NCBI GenBank assembly: GCA_024291935.2
Contig: CM044316.1
Location: 6,998,501 to 7,062,500, forward strand
Origin: Okapia johnstoni
Taxonomy: Eukaryota > Chordata > Mammalia > Artiodactyla > Giraffidae
Reading direction: 5' to 3'
DNA length: 64,000 nucleotides
The translations under genes and the position numbers were made by a program. Of the stretch, positions 52,801 through 63,000 are shown one piece after another. The notes under the pieces were generated by a model, which did not search any database, was not told the DNA's origin, and was given only the letters and a program-made list of their open reading frames with translations. Numbering within the stretch: position 1 is the first letter of the stretch; each line of letters starts with the position of its first letter.

Positions 52801-55800
52801 TCCCTGTTAAGGCAGACATTTGAGGGACTAGGGTGGTCAGTTTCTCTGCTCCAGATAGCTTTGTCAGGTGATCTGATTGACAGGATTTTGGAGTGGATAT
52901 GAGCTCTTTGCTGAGCTTCTTTTACAGCGTAGAATCAGTGTGAGACACCGGAACTGCTTGCCTCTTCCTCTCATTGGTGCTTAGCCAAGGGCCAGAGTAA
53001 TCTTCCAATTCTGACTTAATACGGAAGCCATATAGGAGCCAATTTCCTTCCCTGAGAGTGTTAGGAGTGGGAGGTTCCTTAAATAGCAGGTGGTCAGAGC
53101 CACGAAAGATTGGGCACCAGGGCAACACGTGGCCTGGGTCAGTTATATAGCGCTCTCAAGCTCAAGGTTTCTCAGTTAGGGGAGATTCAGTCTCCTATAA
53201 CCGCTCAGGTTCTAGGAATCATTGTTTTTATGCCCAAATTAGACTCTCAACGTACTGTAAGCCATTATAGCTATAATTGCCCTTTTACTTTTTTGTAGGA
53301 TATGGAACTTGGAACTCTGGGACAAACAGAGGCAAGTATTATACCCATGATCACTCTTCTCTCCCTTGGGATTTGTTGAGTCTTTCTGCCACTGTGCAGC
53401 TTAACCAAGGTTTCAGGATGGGGCTTGCCTTTGGGGGTCCGAGGTGCCCTGGGGCTGACTGTTCCTTCCCAGGAGGCTGGGCCCATCCAGCCTTGGGTGG
53501 CTAAGATCCAGGCTTGTCTCTGTGACCAAAGGTGTCCTTGTCTCTGTGTTTGTCTGTCTCTCCTCGCCCCCTCCGTTGTGTCTGTCTGTCTTTCTGTCTC
53601 CATCATTGCAGGCTACGAGAACTATGGTTATGGCTATGGCTATGGCCAGGATAACACCACCAACTATGGGTATGGTATGGCCACTTCAAACTCTTGGGAA
53701 ATGCCTAATTCTGACACAAATGCAAACCCTAGTGCCATGGGTAGTGCCAGTGCTGATTCCGTTTTGTCCAGAATTAACCAACGCTTAGATATGGTGCCGC
53801 ATTTGGAGACAGACATGATACAAGGAGGCGTGTACGGCTCAGGTGGAGAAAGGTGAGTGGGCCCCAGCCTAGGGGCGGAGGCTTTGCAGGGTCACCCACT
53901 GCCCCCTGGCAGTCTCCCTCTTCTGAACTTCCTGTTGTATCTGTCTGCTTTCTCCTTCTTTGCTGTGCTGCTGGGGCTTCCCAGAGACTGTAGGGTCTGT
54001 TTCACATTCCCTCTCTGGCTTGTGTTCCGTCCTCCCTCCATCCTCACCCATTGCCTAGTGGTGAGCCTCTTTTGCAGCTTGCAGAGGGCCGAGCAAGCCC
54101 ACTCTGGGCTGGTTTCTCTGTGACCTCTGAGTGGCTCTTCTCAGGGTCATTGTCGAATGACTGTTCCCTCTGCAGACAGCCATCTGAAGTCCTTGCGATA
54201 CTTTGCACCCTGCACTCTGTCAGGGCAGGACTGTTTGGGTTGTGTATGAAGAATGGGCTGAGCCCTTGGGCTGAGCACTGCAAGCTGGGCTGTCCCACAT
54301 AAGGCACAGGAAAGATGGGGGCACATCCTGGCCACCCTTCGGTGCCTTATAAAATGTGTACCTGTTGAGCCTCAGAAGAGCCCCAGTGGGGAGCTGTTGA
54401 TGTTCTCACTTTGTAGATGAGGAAAGTGAAGCGCCCGTAGGTCTCACCTCTTACCCAGAGACACACAGGAGCTGGGCCTCCCACTCAGATCTGCCTTCAG
54501 ATTTGTCCTTGTCTGATCTGGTGCTGGCCCAGGAGTTCTGTGCCCTAGTGAGAGGTTTCAGTGAGAAGGGCACATGTATTTCTACCACAGGATGGAGTGG
54601 AGTGGCCTAATGGCTGCAGTTGACAGATGGGAGAGAGCTGAGAGTAAGGAGGGGCCTGGCCAGACACTGATAGGGCCAAGTGAGGCTCCAGGAGCACTAG
54701 GGGGCAGAGGGTGCCAAGGAGACTTTTGCTTGCATGGGTTCTCTAGCAAGCAAAAAGTGTTGGGAGAGGCCCAGCACACCCCCTCTCCTTGTGCCTGATG
54801 GTCATCATGTTGGATCTGAGGCTGCCAGATGGCGGGCCAGGGGGTGGGGGGTGATTGGGCTGACATTGCTGCTGGTGCCAGCTGCCTGTGTACCATCTTG
54901 CAGCAACCTAAAGCTGGAAAGCAGGGTTCAGAGACAGAGTGGCAGTTGGGTCACCCTGGCCTCTTCTTTCATGCTGCTGGTGCTTCTTAACTACCCAGCT
55001 TTGGCAAAGAGACGTGCGGGGTCTGGGCCTGTGGGCTGCAGCCGAGGTTAGAACAGCTGTCTCTGATTCCACAGTCAGAACGTCTGGCTTGCCTTCTCAC
55101 TTGCTGTGTAGGCTGTGATGCCCTGTGCTGGGCTCCAGGGATGATACGAGCTCATAAGAGTTCTGTTCTTGTCATTGGGCAAGCTTGCAGTGTCTTTCCT
55201 GGCAAACGTTCTATATTCCTTTTTGTTTTCAGTGGTGAGGGGGTTTGGGGGTTTCCTGTGGATGTTACCAGCCCCAGTGGACAAAACACTGGTATGCTGG
55301 ATTGCCCATGTATTGTGGGATGCTGGGATGCTTGGCTCTGCCCCCAGAGGAGCGGCCTTGGGTGTTGTGACTGCCACAGACACACACATTTCCTGTGGGC
55401 CCACTCTTCTCCTGAGACCTACTCTACCCTAGTAGTCAGTCCTTCTTAGGGTCTGAAAGCTGGTGCGTGGTCATATGCAGGCTTGGGAACATGAGCTGAG
55501 GGGACCTACCAGCTTCTAGACGTCTGCCCCGAGAAGCCTTTTAAGGTGGCATTTCTGAACATTTGTCCTCTATGATGGGCTGGGGTAGTGCTGGAGTGGG
55601 TCTTCTGTCCCCGAAACGGGGAGGTTTGCTGGAAGGCAGGAACAGAAGGGTGATGGGACCCGAGGCCCCCTTGATGCTTGTCATCTGCCTCTGCAGGTAT
55701 GATTCCTACGAGGCCTGTGACTCGAGGGCCGTCCTGAGCGAGCGTGACTTGTACCGGTCGGGCTATGACTACGGAGAGCTTGACCCTGATATGGAAATGG

Positions 55801-58800
55801 CCTATGAGGGCCAGTACGATGCCTACCGTGACCAATTCCGCATGCGTGGCAGCGACACTTTTGGCCCACGGGCTCAGGGCTGGGCCCGGGACTCCCGGAG
55901 TGGCCGGCCAATGGCCTCGGGCTATGGGCGCATGTGGGAAGACCCCATGGGGGCCCGGGGCCAGTGCATGCCTGGTGCCTCCCGGCTGCCCTCCCTCTTC
56001 TCCCAGAACATCATCCCTGAGTACGGCATGTTCCAGGGCATGCGTGGCGGGGGCACCTTCCCAGGTGGCTCCCGGTTTGGCTTTGGATTTGGCAATGGCA
56101 TGAAGCAGATGAGGCGGACCTGGAAGACCTGGACCACGGCTGACTTCCGGGTGAGTGAAAGGGGGCCCTCCTGGTCTGTGACTGAGAAAGTAAAGGGCCT
56201 GAAGCCGTTTACCCTGACCCTGCTCCCTCTTTCTGACCCAGACCAAGAAAAAGAAGAGAAAGCAATGCGGCAGTCCTGACGAGCCAGACAGCAAAGCCAC
56301 CCGGACGGACTGCTCCGATAACAGTGATTCAGACAATGGTGAGCCCGGGTGCTGGGCCCATGACCCTTGCCCTCTGTCCCATGGGACTCCTGCGCTGAGC
56401 TTGCATCCTCTTACTTTTCAGACGAGGGCACAGAGGGGGAAGCTGCAGAGGGCACCGAAGGCGCTGAGGCTGTGGAGAAGGGCTCCAGAGCAGTAAGTGG
56501 CCCCAGCCCTGCACTCTCTGTGGGTGAGGCCTTTGAACAGTGGGCTGCTTGAGCCCCTGTGCCACAGAGCAGGCCTCTCACAAGAACCACAGGCCAGCCT
56601 GAGTTATCTCTGCATGCAGACTTGATTAGCACAAGGAAGTGGAGGTCTGGTAGAGAGCACAGGCTACTGGCAGGCCGCCTAACCAGAGGCTGGATTTCCT
56701 TTTCAGAAAATGGCCGAGTGAGCCCTCTGTGCAAGGCCTGTTGGGAGGACCTGAGGCACCTGGCTCTATGCCTGGCCTGGTACAGGGCCTTGTCATTTAC
56801 AGTTGTTAGGAGCAACTGCACAGGCTTTAACGTTGACTATCTGAAATTGTGTCTTAGGAAGGAGAAGATGAAGAGGGAAAAGAGGAGGGGAAGGAAGATG
56901 GCAAAGAGGATGCAGAGAAGGGTGAGTCTTCTGAGTGGCCTGGGTACTGGGGTGGCTTTTCCAGATGCTTGTGGTGGGAGGGGGCTAGCTGAGGGCAGGG
57001 TTTCGGCAGAAATATGTCCAACTTGGATCGTCCCTGTGTGGCTGACTGTGCTGGTAGGGGGTAACCTCTCTTCCTCTGCCTGGTTCCCACTCTGGCCCTG
57101 ATCTCAGACAGTACAGTGGTTTTGCCTTCAGGTGGGGGGAGCAAGCAAAAGTGTGGGGGAACCCAAGGCACAGCCCCTGCCCTCAGGCCCTTAGTAACAT
57201 GCAGTTCCGAGTCCTCAGTGGCTGGTGTCTAAGCTTGGACCCTTGGTGCAGTTTTTATGGCTCTGGTTTGCGTGTCCTTTCCCTTAGTACCTCTACAGCC
57301 CCTGTTGGGAGTCCGTGTCTCCCTATTCGAGTGATGAGCGCCAGCAGGTACTTAACCTAAATCCAGCCTCAGCCTACTGTTGCCGCGGTACCCAGTGTGG
57401 GTGGGCAGGGCCATGTGAGCTTTGGGGCCTTTACCCTGTGGGCTGCACTCGGGCCCCACCTGAGGCCTTCTTGCATTCTGCCACCTGGGTCCTCTGAACT
57501 TTTGCCAGTATCCCCACTGAGATAGCCTCTCTTTACCTTCCCGCTTCCCTGTGGCTCACTCTGCAGAGTGTGGATGTCCTGGAACGTGGTGGGGTCAACT
57601 CCCCACCTATCCCAGGGCACCCAGCCCTGCTCGCAGCCAGAGGCCTTGCTCGGACAGCTGCTTTCAGAATGGACCCCCTGGAGGAGACAGTGGATATCCA
57701 GCCAGAGGCCACAGACTGGTAACTGTGCCCTTCTGTTCCCTCAGGGGTCCTGAGCGCCCAGGATGAGAGTGGCCAGACCAAGCGCAAGTTGCAGGCAGGC
57801 AAAAAGAGCCTGGACAAGCAGAAAAAGCGGCAGCGAGACCGCATGGTGGAAAGGTAACCAGCTTCCCTCCACCCCTTTGCCTCTGCCTCGCTCTGGGGCT
57901 GCCTCCAGGAGAGCAGGGCCATAGCTCTGCTGCCTCACCGCCCTCTGGCCTCCCTTGGGAGCCGTCACCTGCTCGGCCGTGCATGGACCCTGCTTTCCGC
58001 CAGGCCCAGCTCCCAGGGCCTGATTCATCCCCTGCCCCTGTGCGGCCGTCTGCGACCGCTAGCAACTTTGGCCTGAGACCTGACACGGCTCAGCACCGTT
58101 GCCCAGAAGCTGCGGCGCTAGGTCACTCGGCACATGAGCCCCGAGGTGCACTGGGGGCCTGATGCCCCTGTGGGAGGGGGCCAGCTCAGCAGAGACTCAA
58201 GGTCCAAGGCGCCTGTGCCATCCCAGCTAGCTGCCAAGAGGCCGTCACCGTGCTCAGGAGAGACGGCAGCACCTGTGGGCTGTGGCAGCCTCGGGCCTGC
58301 CCTCTGCCCTGCCCGCCGGCCCTGTCAGGCCGGGCCTGTCTGCGGCTGAGCCCTTCACGCCCCTTGGTTGGGTCTGTCTGCCCTCAGGGCTCCCGCACTG
58401 GCGCTTGCCTCCTCCTCCTCCGCCTCAGACTCTTGCTCTTGCTGGACCTTCCTCAGCCTCGCCGGCGCCCGGCCCCTGGGCTCTCCAGACAAAGCTGACC
58501 CCGTGGCCCAGATAAGGACGTCCGGCAGAGGTAGGGACCTGCCCCAAGGCCTCGGTGGCGGCTGGCCTCTTCCGCCCCTTGCCACGGCGGCCTGCTCCGG
58601 CGCAGGCCCCAGACCCCGGGCTTCTGCTGTGGACACGAGGCCCAGACAGAGCACCTCGCTCAGGTGACTCCAGGCTGCCCTCTGGCAGGCCGGGCGGGCG
58701 CCCTCCTTCCAGCTCAGATTGGTCTCTTCTCAGAAGAGGAAGATGAGGCAGCAGGTGCCCAGGCCTGCTTGCCTCCCATCCCTCCTGACACTACCCCCAA

Positions 58801-60012
58801 GCATTCTGAGCAGAGGATGGGCTGGGTCTTTCAGTCCCTCAGCCCCCACAAGGAAGATGCAGCACCTTTTCGGGCCCTGCCTCAGGACTGCGTACTCCAC
58901 TCTGCACCTCAGGGCCACCTGGCTCATGCCAGGGCATCCTTCCTTCTGGTCCCCAACTGGGCCAAGTGCACAAGCTCCTGCCCAGCCTTGGTAGAGAGGC
59001 CCTCCAGCAACCTTCCAGCGACTCCTTGCCTGTTGCAGCAGCTGCTGCCTCAGGCTTCAGCCTCCTGCCTGTGGGAAGGAAGAGCTCCTGCCCTGTCCCC
59101 TACGTTGCAGTAACTGCAGCCTGCAGATGTTCTGTCCCTTTGCACTCCCAACCCCACTGGTCCTAGCCTGTCCCCCTGCTGGGACCACACCTCAGAGGCC
59201 CATGAGCAAGGCCTGTTTCAGGGCTCGCAACTGGGTTGGGTGAGGCAGCAGCTGTATTCCCTGGAACCCTCTTGGTCTCAGCTCTGCGTTTCCCTCCTGT
59301 GGCAGGATCCAGTTTGTGTGTTCTCTCTGCAAATACCGAACCTTTTACGAGGATGAGATGGCCAGCCACCTTGACAGCAAGTTTCACAAGGAACACTTTA
59401 AGTACGTAGGCACCAAGCTCCCCAAGCAGACGGCTGACTTTCTGCAGGTGAGCCTTGGGGTGGTTGGTACAGTTGCTGTTACCCTGCAGGCATAGAGTGG
59501 CTCACACAAAGCTTGATATCTCCTTGGTGTATCCGGCAGGAATATGTTGCCAACAAGACGAAGAAGACAGAGGAGCTCAGAAAAACCGTGGAGGACCTTG
59601 ATGGTCTGATCCAGCAGATCTACAGAGACCAAGATCTGACACAAGGTGAGGAGGTTCCATCCCAGTCCTACCAGGCAGGACCTCAGCCTTCCCTCCTCTG
59701 GTTCTCAGAGTAGGGTCACAACACCCCTCTGTTCCCTCAGGGAGGGTCAGTGAGAACAGCCTCAGGCCCACGTGGAAATGGCAGGGCGAGGTGAGGAGCT
59801 GGTCTGGCATTTTCCCCCAACTCCTGAGTCTTTCTTAGGTGTCTGGGACCAGTGGCGACTCCCTCCTTCTCCCCTCTACAGAAATTGCCATGGAACATTT
59901 CGTGAAGAAGGTAGAAGCAGCCCACTGTGCAGCCTGTGACCTCTTCATTCCCATGCAGTTTGGGATCATTCAGAAGCACCTCAAGACCATGGATCACAAC
60001 CGGAACCGCAGG
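43424..60012 (+). CDS. AKAP8L: AKAP8L, A-kinase anchoring protein 8-like (3' end outside window)
   Basis: Nuclear AKAP95-family protein (HAP95/NAKAP95) known to bind RNA helicase A, lamina and chromatin partners. Coding exons: 43424-43436, 48700-48774, 53299-53331, 53612-53852, 55697-56150, 56242-56338, 56422-56492, 56858-56921, 57745-57853, 59306-59447, 59540-59645 and 59882-60012. They join without a break into the first 512 residues; human, as I recall, has 646. Order: Tyr/Gly-rich N-terminus ([11 protein letters not shown]), acidic/Arg-Gly middle, KKKKRK nuclear localisation signal (about 274-279), acidic Glu/Gly region, Lys/Arg-rich helix, AKAP95-type finger 1 (about 390-412) and finger 2 (about 482-505). 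The last exons lie beyond 64000. Intron 3 is GC-AG. Neighbour WIZ is in the same orientation. Confidence 0.96.
44708..44950 (+). repeat. MER5A DNA transposon relic
   Basis: AGTGGTTCTCAACCAGGGGC at the left end, CATCTAGTGGATAGAGGCCA inside, and AGTGCCAAGGTTGAGCAACC at the right end: the terminal inverted ends and body of MER5A. Confidence 0.88.
45378..45490 (+). repeat. Short CHR-type SINE
   Basis: GGACTTCCCTGGCAATCCAG through GAAAAGCTAAGACCCCACAT with an A-rich tail. Confidence 0.82.
47953..48232 (-). repeat. Bov-A2-type dimeric SINE (reverse)
   Basis: Two reverse SINE bodies in tandem (CGCTTCAGTCGTGTCCGACT... and TCACTCAGTCACATCCAACT...), each ending near GGGGTGCCATTGCCTTCTCC or its equivalent. 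Confidence 0.88.
48700..48774 (+). CDS. AKAP8L: AKAP8L exon 2
   Basis: Acceptor tatatttag and donor gtaagt; 75 bases. Encodes [20 protein letters not shown] and PTCDY. Phase 1-1. Confidence 0.93.
49927..50032 (-). repeat. Short CHR-type SINE (reverse)
   Basis: Ends with CTTAACCACTGGACTGCCAG and GGAAATCCC. Contains ATTCCCTGACCAGGGGTTGA. Confidence 0.8.
50038..50262 (-). repeat. CHR-type SINE (reverse)
   Basis: TTCTCTAGTTGCAAGATGTT, GGGCTTAGTTGCCTGACCAG and ATCACCAGGGAAGTCCT. Confidence 0.82.
50270..51000 (-). repeat. L1 fragment (antisense)
   Basis: T-rich sequence with antisense L1 ORF2-like phrases (TTGATTTGCATGTCTTAAG, GACTTGGATATTCTTGTTCC, AGCCTTCCAATATGTGAACA). No open frame remains. 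Confidence 0.7.
53299..53331 (+). CDS. AKAP8L: AKAP8L exon 3 (33 bases, GC donor)
   Basis: Acceptor ttttgtag. Encodes [10 protein letters not shown] and joins to exon 4 as [10 protein letters not shown]. The only donor that keeps frame and homology is AG|gcaagt at 53332, a GC-type site with an otherwise perfect consensus. Confidence 0.9.
53612..53852 (+). CDS. AKAP8L: AKAP8L exon 4
   Basis: Acceptor cattgcag and donor gtgagt. Encodes the [20 protein letters not shown] low-complexity stretch, then [20 protein letters not shown] and GGVYGSGGE. Phase 1-2. Confidence 0.94.
55697..56150 (+). CDS. AKAP8L: AKAP8L exon 5
   Basis: Acceptor ctctgcag and donor gtgagt; 454 bases. Encodes [20 protein letters not shown], Arg/Gly/Met-rich sequence ([15 protein letters not shown]) and [11 protein letters not shown]. 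Phase 2-0. Confidence 0.95.
56242..56338 (+). CDS. AKAP8L: AKAP8L exon 6, nuclear localisation signal
   Basis: Acceptor tgacccag and donor gtgagc. Encodes [33 protein letters not shown] Cys stands where I recall Gly in human. Phase 0-1. Confidence 0.93.
56422..56492 (+). CDS. AKAP8L: AKAP8L exon 7, acidic
   Basis: Acceptor cttttcag and donor gtaagt; 71 bases encoding [20 protein letters not shown] and GSRA. Phase 1-0. Confidence 0.9.
56858..56921 (+). CDS. AKAP8L: AKAP8L exon 8, acidic
   Basis: Acceptor gtcttag and donor gtgagt; 64 bases encoding [20 protein letters not shown] and K. Phase 0-1. Confidence 0.88.
57745..57853 (+). CDS. AKAP8L: AKAP8L exon 9, basic helix
   Basis: Acceptor tccctcag and donor gtaacc. 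Encodes [20 protein letters not shown] then [10 protein letters not shown]. Phase 1-2. Confidence 0.92.
59306..59447 (+). CDS. AKAP8L: AKAP8L exon 10, AKAP95-type zinc finger 1
   Basis: Acceptor tgtggcag and donor gtgagc. Encodes [20 protein letters not shown] followed by HLDSKFH: a C-x2-C...H...H finger of AKAP95 type, then [16 protein letters not shown]. Phase 2-0. Confidence 0.95.
59540..59645 (+). CDS. AKAP8L: AKAP8L exon 11
   Basis: Acceptor tccggcag and donor gtgagg. Encodes [20 protein letters not shown] and [15 protein letters not shown], a helix between the two fingers. Phase 0-1. Confidence 0.93.
59882..60012 (+). CDS. AKAP8L: AKAP8L exon 12, AKAP95-type zinc finger 2
   Basis: Acceptor cctctacag and donor gtgagt. 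Encodes [39 protein letters not shown] and NRNRR: the second finger. Last exon in the window. Phase 1-0. Confidence 0.95.
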
Positions 60013-63000
60013 GTGAGTGGCCACCAGTGCCCTCCCACCATCCTGTGGGTTGACTGGCTTAGGCCTCTGGGGAGGTGCTGGGGTCATAACCCCTGCCTGC
60101 CCATGAGGAGCTGCCAGGGGCAGGAATATAGAGATGTTTCCAGCCCAGAGCAGTCAACCACGCTACAGAGGGATGGGAAACAGGGACTCTGCGTGGCAGG
60201 TGGTGGCATCAGAGCCAGACCTTAAGAAGTAGTAGGCTGTGGGAAATGGGGACCTGTGTATACATAAGGGCCAATGGCCAGATTAGGTTCAGAAACCAAA
60301 CAGGGAGAAGTATACAGTATAAGTGTTATTAGAGGAGGGATTGCACACAAGGTTCACAAGGGCTGGGCTGAGGGGCCTGGTCTTGCTCCTATAGGCAGCA
60401 GAGTTTTTAAGTGGGGGACTAGTAGGATTAGAGTTGATATTGGATTAGAGACTTTGGGCACCTGTTGTGGGAAGGAGGTGGGGGGATCAGTGAAGAGCCT
60501 TGGGAGATGATGGAAGAGCAGTTTCAGAAAGTGGACAGGAGTTCGGCATGAGGGAGTGATAAAAGTCTGGGTTATTACAGATTTCTGGCTTGTTTAACTG
60601 GTGGACAGTGGTGCTGCTAAGATGAGGAGGGTGGGGTAGTATATGGTGCAAGGAAAGGAGCGAGTTTGTCAAGAAATTGAAAAAATTCTGTCTTGCATTC
60701 CAGTGTATTTCCAGGGCCTAACACAGAAGCCAGAGTGGGTGTTTTTTTTGGTTGAATGGGTGACATCCTGAATTAGAGCTGGCTGTTAGAGATCAAGTGA
60801 GCAGCGTGGGGCTTTGCAGTAGGGAGAGAGCTGGGAGGCCCAGGGCCAGGTCTGGGCTAGAAAGAGAGGCCTGGCTGCCGTCACCCTGGATGATGCTGAC
60901 AGACCTTATGAGTAGATGTAGCAGCCAAGGGGAGTGTAAGAAATCATTTCTCAGCCTTTTTCCATGCCCATCAAATTCATCTCTGGTCTTTCTCAGTGCA
61001 GTGATTCTCAGCAGTGGGATGGGCTTAGAGATCTGGCTGGGACGATTGAGGAGATTCAGGATTGGCATATACCGTTGATAGATCTGGAAAGATACAGAAA
61101 ATGTCCGTTGGTTTTGGCAACAGAGAAGCTGTAGGGATCTTACCAAAGTGAGATTCTTGGGTTGGTAGCTGATAAGGGTTAAAAGAGAACAGAGAGCAGA
61201 CTGTAGAGAATGGACAGTGCATGGTATTAAAACTTGGACAATTTAGGTGAAATGAATGATAGCTAGCAAAATATACACGGATTCCAAAGCAAGTTGCAAA
61301 AAAAAAAAAATAGCTGTAACAACCAGCAGCCATAGAGGGGATTGGAAGGGTGATAAAAGATACTTTGAAAACACCAGAAGTAGTTGGTTATAGAGAGTTC
61401 AAATATAAATACTATATTCTGTAAAATGCCAGATTTAGAAGGGAATAAAAAGCTTCTAGTTATTATTAATTTTGGTAACAGTTTTATTGATGCTCAATTC
61501 CCATACCATACAATTCATCCATGTAAGGTATAAAGTCGGTAGTTTTTAATATATTCACAGTTGTGTAGCTGTCAGCACAATTATAGAACATCTTCATAAC
61601 CTCAAAAAGAAACCCATACCTTATAGCTGTCACTCTGTAACCGCCATACTCCCCCAGCCTTAGGCAACACTAATTTACTGTCTATTTCAATGTATTTCTA
61701 GGCATTTCATATGAATGCAGTCACCATAGTATGTGGTCTTTTGTGATTGGTTGTGATTGGCTTCTTCTGTTTAGCATGTGTTCAAGGTTCATCCATATTT
61801 TAGCATGTATCAGAACTTCATCCCTTTGTGTGGCCTAAAAGTATTCTCTTGTATGGATATATACCACAGTTAGTTTATTCATGCTTTAGAATTTGGATTG
61901 TTTCCACCTCTTGGCTATTGTGGATAATTCTGTTATGGTGCAAGTTTTTGTATGGACATGTGTTATGATTTTTTTAGATAGGAGTGGAATGTCTGGGTCA
62001 AATAGTAACAGTTTAACTTCTTGAGAAACTGCCAGCTTATCTTCCAGAGTGGCTGTACCATTTTATACCCCCAACAACGTGTGAGTTCTGATTTATTCAT
62101 ATGTCACCAGTACTTCACCAATACTTGTTATTGTCTGACTTTTTGATTCTAGCCATTCAGTCATTCAGGTGTGCAGTGAGTGATATCTGTTGTATTTTTC
62201 ATTTGCATTTCCTTGATAACTGCTAATGATGTTGAGCATCTTATCATGGACTTGTTGGCCATTTGTCTGTCTTCTTGCAAGGGAAGAAATGTCTGTTCAG
62301 ATACTTTATTTTTTAATTGTGTGGTCTTTATGAGTTAAGGTTCTTTATATATTCTAGGTACAAGTCCTTAATCAGACATATGATTTACAAGTATTTTCTC
62401 CCATCCCATGGGTTTTTTCACCTTGATGTGTCTTTGGAGCACAAAAATTTAATTTTGATGAAGTTCAGTTTATCTAAATTTTTTTCTTTTGTTCCTTGTG
62501 CTTGGGGTATCATATCTAAGAATCTATTGTCAAATAAAAGGTCGCAAAGATTTATCCCTTTGTCTTATAATAAGGGTTTTACAGTTTTAGCTCCTACAAT
62601 TTGGTTTTTAATGCATTTGAGTTAATTTTTGTATACGGTGTAAGGTAAGGTTCAACTTCATTCTATTTCATGTGATTTTCCAGTTGTCCCAACATCATTG
62701 GTAGAAGAAAGTATTCTTTCTTTGTTGAATGGTCATGGCTGTCTCGCCAAAAGTCAGCTGACTATAGCTCCATGGATTTATTTCTGGACTCTCTATCCTG
62801 CTGTTCGCTCTGTTTATTTTTATGCTGTTACCACACTGCAGCTTTGTAGTAAGGTTCAGAATCAGAAACGGACACCTATAACTTCTGCTCCTTTTTTTTT
62901 TTTCAAGATTGTTTTGGCTATTCTATGTTCCTTGTGATTCCACAAATTTTAGGACTAACATACCAGTTTCTACAAAGAAGCCAGCTGGTGTCCTAATGGG

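Larger units (their letters stand above)
48775..53298 (+). other. AKAP8L: AKAP8L intron 2
   Basis: About 4.5 kb with two reverse CHR SINEs (49927-50262) and an antisense L1 fragment (about 50270-51000). No exon recognised in the rest. Confidence 0.6.

Noticed and set aside
52960..53030. Weak resemblance to reverse U6 snRNA (ggccagagtaatcttccaa)
   Set aside because: Only a short patch fits, without the flanking conserved U6 segments; not callable as a pseudogene.
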